From positions 62,001 through 126,000 of the forward strand of contig NZ_JACIEJ010000007.1 of the NCBI RefSeq assembly GCF_014196795.1: a stretch of DNA of 64,000 nt, given 5' to 3'. Of the stretch, positions 18,375-27,355 are shown piece by piece. Both the position numbers and the translations under genes were made by a program. The notes beneath the pieces were generated by a model. It was not told the DNA's origin. It searched no databases and worked only from the letters and a program-made list of their open reading frames with translations. Position 1 is the stretch's first letter. Every line of letters starts with the position of its first letter. The DNA is from Sagittula marina (GTDB lineage: Bacteria; Pseudomonadota; Alphaproteobacteria; Rhodobacterales; Rhodobacteraceae).

Positions 18375-18389
18375 ATAAAACGTCTAAGG

Positions 18390-18695
18390 TTATTCCGCGG
18401 CCAGCGCATGGGTCTCGTCGTAGAACATCTCCATCGCCATGACATGCACGGTCCTCGACATTTCGGAGATCAGGACATCCTTGCTCATGCGTCCTCCGGC
18501 ATATTCCTCGAGATCGCCAGCAAGGCAGGCCATCAACCCCTCGATGCGCTGCAACTGCAGGCCCACGGTGGTGCGTTCTTCGATCAGATGTTCAAGCAGC
18601 ACGTCCGGTCGCGTGGTTTCGCCCAGCGTGGGTGTCAGGTCCGCAGGCGTCACAAGATCGCGCAGCAGAACCTGCGACATGGTTTGTCTGGTCAT
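18390..18695 (-). CDS. Small hypothetical protein, probably helical
   Basis: A 101-residue soluble protein, mostly predicted helix from its composition (LLEHLIEERTTVGLQLQ, MSKDVLISEMSRTVHVMAME). No motif or family is recognised. It lies between a convergent terminator and a 278-bp gap shared with the divergent amidotransferase-like gene. Confidence 0.6.
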   Translation of the reverse strand: MTRQTMSQVLLRDLVTPADLTPTLGETTRPDVLLEHLIEERTTVGLQLQRIEGLMACLAGDLEEYAGGRMSKDVLISEMSRTVHVMAMEMFYDETHALAAE

Positions 18696-18973
18696 GGCTT
18701 TCCCACCTTCTGTTGCGGATCGGTGAACGCGCGTCGTGACGGCGTCCGGCGTGTGCTTAAACGATCCTTAACGCGACCTTAACAGACCCCCGCACAGTTA
18801 TCATTTCCCATGCACGTGAATGGTTAACCGGTGACACGCTCGCTGCCTTCCAAAGTGGCAAATTGCGTCGTCACGGGACTTTTGCGCGCTGGCGCAGGGG
18901 GGCTCGTGCGGCGTTCACCTTTTTCTTGCAAAGATCTTGGACTATATATCTTGCAAACAAGGAGCTTTTTCAC

Positions 18974-19753
18974 ATGACGCGGCCCATCGTCGGCATCATC
19001 GGCAATTCCCACCTCATCAATGACCAGTACCCGGCGCACGCGGGCGGAACGATGAACTCGGAGGCGGTGGCCTGCGTGTCGAATTGCATCCCGCTGCTGA
19101 TCCCCGCCGACCCGCGGCTGGTTTCGGTCGACGAATTGCTGGAGACGTGCGATGGATTCCTGCTGACCGGCGGACGCCCCAATGTCCACCCCGAGGAATA
19201 CGGTGAAAACTGGACTGAGGCGCATGGGGATCACGACCGCGCCCGCGATGCCATCGCGCTGCCGCTTGTGCGGGCCTGCGTGGAACGCGGCCAGCCGTTC
19301 TTTGGCATCTGCCGAGGTTTCCAGGAGGTCAACGTCGCCATGGGTGGTACGCTTTATCCGGAAATACGCGACCTGCCGGGGCGGATGAACCACCGTATGC
19401 CCCCGGACGGCACGCTGGAGGAGAAATTCGCCCTGCGCCACAAGGTGACACTCACCGAGGGTGGAAAATTCCACAAATTGTTCGGCGCGCCGGAGGTCAT
19501 GACAAATACGCTGCACGGTCAGGGTATCAAAGAGCCCGGCCAACGCATCGTGGTGGAGGGCGTCGCGCCCGACGGCACTCCGGAAGCGATATACGTGGAC
19601 GGGGCGACAGGATTTACCATGTCTGTGCAGTGGCACCCTGAGTGGGATGCGGCCAACGATCCGGTCTCGCGCCCGCTGTTCACCGCATTCGGGGAGGCGG
19701 TCCATGACTGGTCTCGCGTGCGCCGAGCCGGTGGCCTACTGCGTACGGCATAA
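18974..19753 (+). CDS. Peptidase C26 / gamma-glutamyl-GABA hydrolase-like protein
   Basis: Class-I glutamine-amidotransferase fold used as a free-standing hydrolase, similar to PuuD, which cleaves gamma-glutamyl-GABA in putrescine breakdown. The 259-residue protein has the triad: Cys113 in FFGICRGFQEVN, and His221 and Glu223 in QWHPEW. LTGGRPNVHPEEY and HDRARDAIALPLVRA are typical of the family. No other putrescine genes are nearby, so the substrate is uncertain. AAGGAG precedes the ATG. Two direct CTTGCAAA copies (18925 and 18950) lie just upstream. Confidence 0.88.
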   Translation: MTRPIVGIIGNSHLINDQYPAHAGGTMNSEAVACVSNCIPLLIPADPRLVSVDELLETCDGFLLTGGRPNVHPEEYGENWTEAHGDHDRARDAIALPLVRACVERGQPFFGICRGFQEVNVAMGGTLYPEIRDLPGRMNHRMPPDGTLEEKFALRHKVTLTEGGKFHKLFGAPEVMTNTLHGQGIKEPGQRIVVEGVAPDGTPEAIYVDGATGFTMSVQWHPEWDAANDPVSRPLFTAFGEAVHDWSRVRRAGGLLRTA

Positions 19754-19783
19754 CCCGTTCGTGTGACGTTAATTTTAGCTGCG

Positions 19784-19808
19784 GAACCATTCGGCCGGTC
19801 AATGGTTC
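19784..19808. promoter_or_regulatory. Inverted repeat before the FNT gene
   Basis: GAACCATT at 19784-19791 and AATGGTTC at 19801-19808 form a perfect 8-bp dyad with a 9-base centre, ending 7 bp before the ATG at 19816. It could be an operator or a small hairpin over the ribosome site. Function is inferred from position only. Confidence 0.4.
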
Positions 19809-19815
19809 AGGCTAG

Positions 19816-20688
19816 ATGAACGATCAAAACGCTCCCCAAGACATCCATTTACAGCAAAAAGACCCCGCCGAGTCAGACGCGGTCCGTGAACCATCAGAGG
19901 AAACCTCTGTCACGCAGGCATCCCGGCTGTCGGCCCGCCTGATTTACGAAGTCATTCGTCGCGATGGGCGCGAGGAACTGGCGCGCCCCACGGTGTCGCT
20001 GATCTGGTCAGGCGTGGCGGCAGGCATCCTCATCAGCTTGTCGGTGATCGCGCAGACGGTTCTGAAATCGCACTTGCCCGATGCCGAATGGACCATCCTG
20101 ATCGAAGCCCTGGGCTATTCCGTCGGTTTCATGGTCGTCATCTTTGGCCGGATGCAGCTGTTTACCGAGAACACGATCACGACGGTTTTGCCTTTGGTGG
20201 CGGACCAATCCTTGACGTGCCTGCATCGGATGCTGCGGTTGTGGACCATCGTTCTGGCAGCAAATATCGTCGGCACCATCATCGCCAGCGGTTTCCTGTA
20301 TATGCCGCACTTCTTGCCCGCACACATGACCGAAAGTCTGCTGGCCGTCTCCAGACATGCCACCGACGGCAGTTTCGGCGAGAACTTCTTTCGCGCCATC
20401 CCCGCCGGGATCATCATCGCCGCAGTCGTCTGGATCATCCCCGCAGCCCAAAGCAATGCGTTCTGGGTGGTGCTTGTGATGACATGGCTGATGTCGGCAG
20501 CAGGGTTTGCCCACGTCATCGCCGGATCGGTGGAGGCGGGCGTTCTCGTCTGGTTCGGCCAGATCGGTTTGGGCGAAGCGATCTGGCGGTTCTTCATTCC
20601 GGTGCTGGCGGGCAACGTCGCTGGTGGAACGGCTGTCTTTACGCTGCTGGTCTGGGGGCAGGTGAAAAATGAGGTCATCAAACCCTGA
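19816..20688 (+). CDS. Formate/nitrite transporter (FNT) family protein, YfdC-like
   Basis: Pentameric-channel family of the inner membrane moving small monovalent anions. The 290-residue protein has a charged N-terminal cytoplasmic tail (about 1-60) and six hydrophobic segments. Family wording includes EALGYSVGFMVVIFGRMQLFTENTI and FRAIPAGIIIAAVVWIIPAAQ. It resembles the YfdC branch more than FocA or NirC, and the transported ion is unknown. No formate or nitrite enzyme is adjacent. Confidence 0.88.
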   Translation: MNDQNAPQDIHLQQKDPAESDAVREPSEETSVTQASRLSARLIYEVIRRDGREELARPTVSLIWSGVAAGILISLSVIAQTVLKSHLPDAEWTILIEALGYSVGFMVVIFGRMQLFTENTITTVLPLVADQSLTCLHRMLRLWTIVLAANIVGTIIASGFLYMPHFLPAHMTESLLAVSRHATDGSFGENFFRAIPAGIIIAAVVWIIPAAQSNAFWVVLVMTWLMSAAGFAHVIAGSVEAGVLVWFGQIGLGEAIWRFFIPVLAGNVAGGTAVFTLLVWGQVKNEVIKP

Positions 20689-20809
20689 CCCGGGGTCGGC
20701 TCATTCATTGATAAACCAGTGTTTCATGGACGAAAAAAAACACTTTCCAAACTTACCTGAGAGCAGCGCAGTCACGGGTTTCCCGCGATGTTCTTGGCCG
20801 AAACGCGAA

Positions 20810-20833
20810 CGCTCGCCCGGAATGGGGCGAGCG
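20810..20833. terminator. Convergent hairpin between FNT gene and molybdenum hydroxylase
   Basis: CGCTCGCCC at 20810-20818 pairs with GGGCGAGCG at 20825-20833, between the FNT gene and the leftward oxidoreductase gene. The nearest T-rich tract on the plus strand is GCGCTTTGTTTC. Confidence 0.65.
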
Positions 20834-20859
20834 CGCTTTGTTTCTGTCGAAGCGATCTG

Positions 20860-23091
20860 TCAGATCTTGAAATCGACATGCTTTTTCAGCGGCAGACTGC
20901 GATAGCGTTCGCCGCGCAAGTCATACAGCGCATTTGCCAGGGCAGGCGCTGCCGGGGGCGTGGCCACTTCGCCAATACCGCCCAAGTGGTCCTGCACCTC
21001 CAGTATGCTGACCTTGGTCTCCGGCATCTGGGTGATCCGCAGCGGCTCGTAGTCCGGGAAGTTCTTTTGCTGCACCGCCCCATCGGCAAAGGTGATCTCT
21101 TCGCTGATCGCGGCTGACAGGCCATAGACCATCGCGCCCACAAGCTGCGCCTTGATGTTGTCGGGGTTCAGCGCGACGCCGGGGTCGGCAGCGATCCACG
21201 CCTTGGTGATTTTCACCGCGCCGTCCTGATCGGCCACTTCGATCACCATCGCGACCGGCGTGCCAAAGCTGTAGCACATGGCCACACCGCGCCCGACACC
21301 GTCCGGCGTTTCACCGGTCCAGCCGGACATCTGCTTGACCGTGTTCAGCACTTCCCAAGCGGGCAGGAATTCGTCGCGCGTCAGGTCCATGCGGAATTGC
21401 AGCGGATCGATCCCGGCGGCCACGGCCATCTCATCCATGAAACTTTCCATGAAAAAGCCGTTCAGCGAATTGCCCACGGACCGCCAGAAGCCCACCGGAG
21501 GAAGGTCCGGCACCGCATACCCGCGCGCCCGGTAGTTCGGGATGGCGTAGGGCTGGTTCGCCGTGCCTTCGGTGATGGCAGCATCCGGCCCACCGGGGGA
21601 AAAGCCCGCCGCGCGGTCGAGCGCCGGGCCGATCACCGGGGCCGAGGACACCTGCGCATCCAGCATCACCGCCTTGCCATCCTTGACTGCCCCGGCAAAG
21701 CGCGCCTTGGCCGCCGGGCGATAGAAGTCATGGGTCATGTCCTCTTCGCGCGAATAGGTCAGCAAAACGGGGGTGCCGGGCATCTCCTTGGCGATGCGTG
21801 TGGCATAGCGGGTAAAGTCCACCTCGCCGCGCCGCCCAAAGCCGCCGCCCAGATAGGTGACGTTGAATTCCACGTCCGCCTCATCGAGACCGGCCTCTTC
21901 GGCAGCAACACGCAGGGCAAAGGTCGGCATCTGCGAGCCGGTCCAGACCTTCAGTTTACCGCCATCGAACCAGGCATTGGCCGACTGCGGCTCCATCGTG
22001 GCGTGGGCGAGGAACGGGACAGAGTACTCTGCCTCGATCCGGTCCGTGCCCATGGGCAGGGTCGACACGTCGCCGTCATCACGCAACATGGAATCCGCGG
22101 CCAGCTCGAAACCGGCTTCGAGCGCCTCGGATATGGCGGCGTCGCTGGGCAGATAAGCGGCGTCCTCCCACGTGACCGGGATCTCGTTCACCGCACGCTG
22201 GGCGATCCATGTGTTGTTGGCCACCACGGCCAACCCGTCGCCAAGGTCCACGACCTTTTCGACACCGGGCATGCGGCTGACTTCGAAGGCGTCGAACGAT
22301 TTGATGCCCGCGCGGGTGGGGGACAAGCGCAGCGCGGCAAAGCGCTGGCCGGGCAGGCGCGTGTCGATGGCAAAGGTCGCGGTGCCGGTGGATTTCGCCG
22401 GAATGTCGGTGCGCCGGAATTTCGTGCCAAGGATTTTCCACTCCTCGGGCTGGCGCAATTCGACGCGGGGCGGTTCCATCTCGGCGGCATCTTCGGCCAG
22501 CGCGGTATAGGCGATCTTGGTGCCATCGGGGGCAATGACATGGCCTTTGTCTGTGACCAGCTCCGCGGCAGATACATCCAGCCGTTTGGCGGCGGCGGCC
22601 ACGAGCATTTCCCGTGTGGCGGCGCCGACAACACGCATCCGCTCAAAGCCGTCCTTCATGGCGGTGGAGCCGCCGGTGACCTGCATGGAAAACACCTTGC
22701 CCAGATGGCCCATCAGCTCACCCATGGAGCGTTCGATGGAGGAAGCATCGTAGCCCGCCATCGCCTCGCCGACCAAGGCATGGTTGTAGTAGGCCTTCGC
22801 GGGCGGCCCGTGAATGATGCGCACCTGATCGAGGGTGACATCCAGTTCCTCGGCGATCAGAGCGGCCCACGTGGTTTCCGTGCCCTGGCCCATTTCCGCA
22901 CGGGGGGAGACAAGCGTGATCCCCTCGCCGTCGATCACCACAAAGGGGTTCAGCGCGGTTTCACCCTCCGCTGGCTTCAGGGGGTTGGGGGCAGGTTTTG
23001 CCACCACCCACGCGCCAAAGGCCGCGCCGCCCACGACAACGGCGGTGCCGATCAGGAAGGTGCGGCGGAGGATTTTACCAGCAGAAGCCAT
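20860..23091 (-). CDS. Molybdopterin-binding large subunit, isoquinoline 1-oxidoreductase beta type
   Basis: Large catalytic subunit of a xanthine-oxidase-family molybdenum hydroxylase. The 743-residue product opens with a twin-arginine signal (KILRRTFLIGTAVVVGGAAFGA), so the enzyme is likely exported folded to the periplasm. It contains PRAEMGQGTETTWAALIAEEL, YLGGGFGRRGEVDF and GIGEVATPPAAPALANA, as in IorB-type subunits that lack a FAD subunit. It starts within the stop codon of the iron-sulfur subunit gene (TGATG). The aldehyde or N-heterocycle substrate is unknown, and no XdhC-like maturation gene is in the window. Confidence 0.9.
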   Translation of the reverse strand: MASAGKILRRTFLIGTAVVVGGAAFGAWVVAKPAPNPLKPAEGETALNPFVVIDGEGITLVSPRAEMGQGTETTWAALIAEELDVTLDQVRIIHGPPAKAYYNHALVGEAMAGYDASSIERSMGELMGHLGKVFSMQVTGGSTAMKDGFERMRVVGAATREMLVAAAAKRLDVSAAELVTDKGHVIAPDGTKIAYTALAEDAAEMEPPRVELRQPEEWKILGTKFRRTDIPAKSTGTATFAIDTRLPGQRFAALRLSPTRAGIKSFDAFEVSRMPGVEKVVDLGDGLAVVANNTWIAQRAVNEIPVTWEDAAYLPSDAAISEALEAGFELAADSMLRDDGDVSTLPMGTDRIEAEYSVPFLAHATMEPQSANAWFDGGKLKVWTGSQMPTFALRVAAEEAGLDEADVEFNVTYLGGGFGRRGEVDFTRYATRIAKEMPGTPVLLTYSREEDMTHDFYRPAAKARFAGAVKDGKAVMLDAQVSSAPVIGPALDRAAGFSPGGPDAAITEGTANQPYAIPNYRARGYAVPDLPPVGFWRSVGNSLNGFFMESFMDEMAVAAGIDPLQFRMDLTRDEFLPAWEVLNTVKQMSGWTGETPDGVGRGVAMCYSFGTPVAMVIEVADQDGAVKITKAWIAADPGVALNPDNIKAQLVGAMVYGLSAAISEEITFADGAVQQKNFPDYEPLRITQMPETKVSILEVQDHLGGIGEVATPPAAPALANALYDLRGERYRSLPLKKHVDFKI

Positions 23092-23546
23092 CAGACGCCC
23101 TCCGCCACGGATTTGATCGCAGCACGAATGCGCGGGTAGGTGCCGCAGCGGCAGAGGTTTCCGGCCATGGCGTTGTCGATATCCTCATCGCTGGGGCTGG
23201 GCAGTTCGGCCAGAAGGCTTGCGGCCTGCATGATCTGGCCCGACTGGCAGTAGCCGCATTGTGGCACCTGATGGTCGATCCAGGCCTGTTGCAGCGCATG
23301 AAGCGTGTCCGGCTGGCCCAGACCTTCGATGGTTGTCACTTCGCCGTCCACATCCTCGAGCCGCAACACGCAGGAGCGCTGCGCCTGGCCGTCCACTTGT
23401 ACGGTGCAGGCTCCGCAAGACGCGACACCGCAGCCATATTTTGTGCCGGTCAGGTTCAACTGGTCACGCAGCACCCACAAAAGGGGCACCTCGCCGGGCA
23501 GATCGACCTCGTGTGTCGTGCCGTTGACCGTGAGGGTATAGGCCAT
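23091..23546 (-). CDS. [2Fe-2S] subunit, isoquinoline 1-oxidoreductase alpha type
   Basis: Electron-transfer partner of the molybdenum subunit, 151 residues. The plant-ferredoxin-type cluster uses Cys39, Cys44, Cys47 and Cys59 ([14 protein letters not shown]). The second cluster uses Cys97, Cys100, Cys132 and Cys134 (QCGYCQSGQ and [11 protein letters not shown]). The start at 23546 matches family homology (AYTLTVNG) and has AGGAGAT in front. First gene of the pair. Confidence 0.93.
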   Translation of the reverse strand: MAYTLTVNGTTHEVDLPGEVPLLWVLRDQLNLTGTKYGCGVASCGACTVQVDGQAQRSCVLRLEDVDGEVTTIEGLGQPDTLHALQQAWIDHQVPQCGYCQSGQIMQAASLLAELPSPSDEDIDNAMAGNLCRCGTYPRIRAAIKSVAEGV

Positions 23547-23702
23547 GGGGATCTCCTTGTCGCGAACGGCCCGTATGGCCGGTTTGCGTCCTTTGTGGTG
23601 CATTCGGCGGAGGTTGTCAGCCGAATGCGCAGATTTATCTGGATGATGCGCTGTTGTGCCCGAAGGTCAAGCGCCGGGCGTCGTGGAATGCGGCTTCGCA
23701 GC

Positions 23703-24893
23703 TTACGTCACGGCCTTGCGTTCTTTGTATTCGGGGGCATTCCATGCGTTGGTGGCCAGAATATCGGCCAGCACCTCGGCCGCGTGGTCGATCTCTGTCT
23801 CCGACAGGTACAGCGGCGTGATGCCGAACCGCAGGATGTCCGGCGCGCGAAAGTCACCGATCACGCCGCGCGCGATCAGCGCCTGCATGATGGCGTAGCC
23901 CTCCGGATGGCGAAACGACACCTGACTGCCACGATCCCGTGGCGCGCGGGGCGTGGCCAGCGCCAGATCTGTCGTTGCCTCCACCTTGGCGATAAACCGG
24001 TCGGCAAGCTCCAGTGACCGGGCGCGCAGCGCGTCGAGGTCCACCGTCTCCCAGATGTCCAAGGCGGCCTCCAACGCGGCCATCTGGATCACCGGAGGTG
24101 TGCCGACGCGCATCCGGTCGATGCCATCCCCCGCCGTGTAGCCAAGGTCAAAGGCAAAGGGCGCCTTGTGTCCCAGCCAGCCCGCCAACGCCGGTTCTGC
24201 CTCTGCGGCGTGTTTTGGCGCGACGTAGATAAAGGCCGGCGCACCGGGGCCTGCGTTAAGATATTTGTAGGTGCAGCCCACAGCGAAATCCGCGCCGCAG
24301 TCCGCCAGATGGACCGGAAAGGCCCCGGCGGAATGTGCCAGATCCCAGATGGTCAGCGCGCCCTTGTCATGGGCCAGCTGCGTCAGCGCCTGCATGTCGT
24401 GGCGGCGGCCCGTGCGGTAATCGACCTCGGTGATCATCATCACGGCGACCTCCTCGGTGATGGCGCTGGCCACGTCCTCGGGGGCGACCGTGCGCAGCTC
24501 ATAGCCCTCTGGCAGCAGCTTCAGCAGCCCTTCAGCCATATACAGGTCGGTCGGAAAGTTGCCGGTGTCTGACAGGATCACCCGTCGATCCGGGATCAGC
24601 TTCAGCGCAGCGGCGAGCGCCTGAAACACCTTGATCGACAGCGTGTCACCGATCACCGTGTGGCCGGGCTCTGCGCCGATCAACGCGCCGATGCGGTCGC
24701 CGAGCGCGCGCGGCTTGGCCATCCAGCCACAGGTGTTCCACGCGGAAATCAGGTGCGCGCCCCATTCGTCCTGCACGGTTTGTGCCACTCGGGCTGCCGT
24801 CGCGCGGGGCAGGGGGCCAAGCGAGTTGCCGTCCAGATATGTCACCCCCGCAGGCAGGTCGAACAAGGCGCGGGTTTGGGAGAAATCAGTCAT
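23703..24893 (-). CDS. kynU: Kynureninase
   Basis: PLP enzyme of tryptophan breakdown, cleaving kynurenine to anthranilate and alanine. The 396-residue protein matches the family in length and has the Schiff-base lysine at about 210 in CTYKYLNAGPG. YLDGNSLGPLP at the N terminus and DLAHSAGAFPV (with the PLP-nitrogen aspartate) are also present. Preceded on the same strand by an SDR gene 45 bp upstream. Tryptophan dioxygenase and formamidase genes are not in the window. Confidence 0.94.
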   Translation of the reverse strand: MTDFSQTRALFDLPAGVTYLDGNSLGPLPRATAARVAQTVQDEWGAHLISAWNTCGWMAKPRALGDRIGALIGAEPGHTVIGDTLSIKVFQALAAALKLIPDRRVILSDTGNFPTDLYMAEGLLKLLPEGYELRTVAPEDVASAITEEVAVMMITEVDYRTGRRHDMQALTQLAHDKGALTIWDLAHSAGAFPVHLADCGADFAVGCTYKYLNAGPGAPAFIYVAPKHAAEAEPALAGWLGHKAPFAFDLGYTAGDGIDRMRVGTPPVIQMAALEAALDIWETVDLDALRARSLELADRFIAKVEATTDLALATPRAPRDRGSQVSFRHPEGYAIMQALIARGVIGDFRAPDILRFGITPLYLSETEIDHAAEVLADILATNAWNAPEYKERKAVT

Positions 24894-24938
24894 AAAGTGT
24901 CCTTTTGGCGCGCGGTTGGGGCCACGCAGTGCCCAGAG

Positions 24939-25688
24939 TTACATATCACCGCCAGCAATCTGAAGTGCCTGACCGTTCATGCTGCCGGAATTCTCGCCAC
25001 ACAAAAACAGCGCAGCCTCGGCCACCTCCTCGGGCGTGATCAACCGACCATGCGGGTTCACCCCGACCATCAGATCGCGCGCGGCGGCCTCGTCCATCCC
25101 CGTGCGCTGCATGATGGAGGTGACGTTGCGGCTGACAATTTCGGTGTCCACATAGGCCGGGCAAAGCGCGTTGAACGTATAGGGTTTGCCTGCGAAATCT
25201 GCCGCCAGCCCCCGGATCAACCCGATCAAGGCGTGCTTCGACGCGGTGTAGGTCGGCGCGCCCTTCAGCCCCTTCAGCCCGGCGATCGAGGACACGGCAA
25301 TCACCCGGCCCCAGTCGGTGGTGGTCATGGACTTCAACGATTCGCGGATCGTCAGGAAGGCGCCATCCACGTTCGTCGCCATCATGTTGCGCCAGAAATC
25401 CATGTCGGTCTTCAGCAGGGCGCGTCCTTCGGCGAGGCCCGCATTGGGCACGCAGATCTGGACGGGACCACGGGCGGCGACGGCCTCTGCGATGCCATCC
25501 GTCACCGACGCCTCGTCCTGCACATCCATGCGCAGCGGGTGCAGACCATCGCCTGCCACGGCCTCCAGCGTGTCCAACCGGCGACCGGTGATCGTAACCT
25601 TTGCCCCCTGTTCGGCCAGCGCACGGGCGATGGCCAATCCAATCCCTGTGCCACCGCCTGTGACCAGCGCGTGTTTCCCTGTCAGCAT
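24939..25688 (-). CDS. Short-chain dehydrogenase/reductase, 3-hydroxybutyrate dehydrogenase-like
   Basis: NAD(P)-dependent oxidoreductase, 249 residues. The cofactor motif GGGTGIG spans residues 11-17, NAG is at 82-84, and the catalytic Ser133/134, Tyr147 and Lys151 (PTYTASKHA) are intact. The GGDM end and AYVDTEIV resemble 3-hydroxybutyrate dehydrogenases and FabG-like enzymes, but the substrate is not certain. The ATG at 25688 has GGAGGACACC before it. Probably cotranscribed with kynU, 45 bp downstream. Confidence 0.88.
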   Translation of the reverse strand: MLTGKHALVTGGGTGIGLAIARALAEQGAKVTITGRRLDTLEAVAGDGLHPLRMDVQDEASVTDGIAEAVAARGPVQICVPNAGLAEGRALLKTDMDFWRNMMATNVDGAFLTIRESLKSMTTTDWGRVIAVSSIAGLKGLKGAPTYTASKHALIGLIRGLAADFAGKPYTFNALCPAYVDTEIVSRNVTSIMQRTGMDEAAARDLMVGVNPHGRLITPEEVAEAALFLCGENSGSMNGQALQIAGGDM

Positions 25689-25805
25689 GGTGTCCTCCCC
25701 TTTGCGCCAAACTGTACCGGTCCAAGGCGTGGGGACAAGCCGATGATGCTTGGCTTTTGAATGCACACATGCGAATGTTTATGAATGGTAGAGGAGGATC
25801 GCGTG

Positions 25806-26753
25806 ATGAGGATCGCATTGGCAGGCGTATTGGCGCTGTTGGCTGGCATGGCCACGGCGCATGAGGACATCGCGGACAAATATCCGCAGTCAGAACTCTA
25901 CAACAAGCCGGTGGAGTTCATCCCCGGCGTCTGGTCTGCCATCGGCGCGACCGCCCCGCCGACCTATGAAAACGCGGGCCACAACAACAACCTGTCCTTC
26001 GTCGTGACCGGTGACGGGGTCGTGGTCATCAACGGCGGGGCCTCCGTGCGACTGGCCGAGGCGCTGCATGACGAGATCAAGGCGGTCACCGACCAGCCGG
26101 TCAAGCTGGTCATCAACGAGAACGGGCAGGGACATGCCATACTGGGCAACGCCTACTGGCGCGCCCTCGGGGTTGATGTGCTGGCCCATGCCGAGGCCAT
26201 CGCAGAGATCGAGGAAAACGGCGATTTCATCCTGCAAGGGATGCAACGCTACAATCAAGACAAGGCTGAAGGCACCACCGTCGCCGTGCCGAACCTGTCG
26301 TTCGACGACCGAAAGGTCATCGAGATGGGCGATGTCACGCTGGACGTGCTGCATCTTGGCCCCGCGCATGGGCCCGGCGACACCCAAGTCTGGATACCAC
26401 AGTGGGATGTCGTGATCGCAGGCGACATAGCCTTTCACGAGCGGATGCCGCCGATTTTTGCCGACACCTGCACACGGTGCTGGATCGAGACGTTCGAGGG
26501 GCCATTCACCGACCTTGGCGCGATCTATGTGATCCCCGGCCACGGCCACCCAACGAATATGGCCGCCGTGACCGAAGGCACAGTTGGCTATCTGCGGGAT
26601 TTGCGAGACCAGATTGGCGCGCATATTGATGCGGGCGGCGATCTTGCCGGCGCTTTTTACGTCGATCAGGCGCGCTGGGCGCATCTGGACACCTTCGAGG
26701 AGCTCGCCACAAAAAACGCAGGCCGGGTCTTTGAAGAAATGGAATGGGAATAA
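25806..26753 (+). CDS. Exported metallo-beta-lactamase-fold protein with atypical metal motif
   Basis: A 315-residue protein with a Sec signal (about 1-18, cleaved before HEDIADKY). The fold is shown by VVTGDGVVVINGG, GPAHGPGDTQVWIP (His188), VVIAGDIAF (Asp207) and VIPGHGHPTN (His246). The usual HxHxDH motif is replaced by NENGQGH, leaving only His110. That pattern may belong to a subfamily with changed metal binding. GTG at 25803 is an alternative start; GAGGAG lies upstream. Divergent from the SDR gene. Substrate unknown. Confidence 0.85.
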   Translation: MRIALAGVLALLAGMATAHEDIADKYPQSELYNKPVEFIPGVWSAIGATAPPTYENAGHNNNLSFVVTGDGVVVINGGASVRLAEALHDEIKAVTDQPVKLVINENGQGHAILGNAYWRALGVDVLAHAEAIAEIEENGDFILQGMQRYNQDKAEGTTVAVPNLSFDDRKVIEMGDVTLDVLHLGPAHGPGDTQVWIPQWDVVIAGDIAFHERMPPIFADTCTRCWIETFEGPFTDLGAIYVIPGHGHPTNMAAVTEGTVGYLRDLRDQIGAHIDAGGDLAGAFYVDQARWAHLDTFEELATKNAGRVFEEMEWE

Positions 26754-26896
26754 AACGGCTGATTGACTGAGTTTCCCGTGGTATTTCTTACGAACTTCAT
26801 CTTGCGGGCCGACGTCATTGCTGATTGCGATGGGGCAGGGGATTTGTGCAGTTGGCGCATCCCTTCCCGACCGGTGTGACAAGGAAAGGCAGAGCG

Positions 26897-27355
26897 ATGA
26901 AGCAGTTGGACGGGTTTCCCGATTGGCCTCAGGTCTGGTTCGCGGGCGCGCTGTTGCTGGCGTGGCTGCAACCGACCTTATACCCCGTCGGCAGCTTTGG
27001 ACCTGTTTGGGCGGACCTGATTGGCGGGCTTCTGGTGGGCGGCGGCATCATCCTCGCCGCTCTTGCCATTTTTGAGATGCGACGCCACGGCACAACCGTT
27101 GTCCCCAACCGTCAGGCGTCGCGCCTGGTCACCTCCGGTATATTCAAGCGGTCCCGCAACCCGATCTATCTGGGGGACGTGCTGATCCTGACCGGCCTGA
27201 TCCTGTACTGGGACGCGGTGCTGGCATTGCCCCTGATCCCGATCTTTGTCTGGGTGATCGAGACGCGGTTTATCCTGTCCGAGGAGCGCGGCTTGAGGCA
27301 ACGTTTCCCGCGAGATTTCACCCGCTACGAGAAAGACACCCGCCGCTGGATCTAA
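26897..27355 (+). CDS. Isoprenylcysteine carboxyl methyltransferase-family membrane protein
   Basis: A 152-residue inner-membrane protein with about four hydrophobic segments. It has the family C-terminal pattern: GIFKRSRNPIYLGDVLI, then ETRFILSEERGLRQRFPRDFTRYEKDTRRW, which forms the SAM-binding half in homologues. Bacteria lack prenylated CaaX proteins, so the methyl acceptor is unknown. AAAGGCAGAGCG precedes the ATG. Confidence 0.85.
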   Translation: MKQLDGFPDWPQVWFAGALLLAWLQPTLYPVGSFGPVWADLIGGLLVGGGIILAALAIFEMRRHGTTVVPNRQASRLVTSGIFKRSRNPIYLGDVLILTGLILYWDAVLALPLIPIFVWVIETRFILSEERGLRQRFPRDFTRYEKDTRRWI

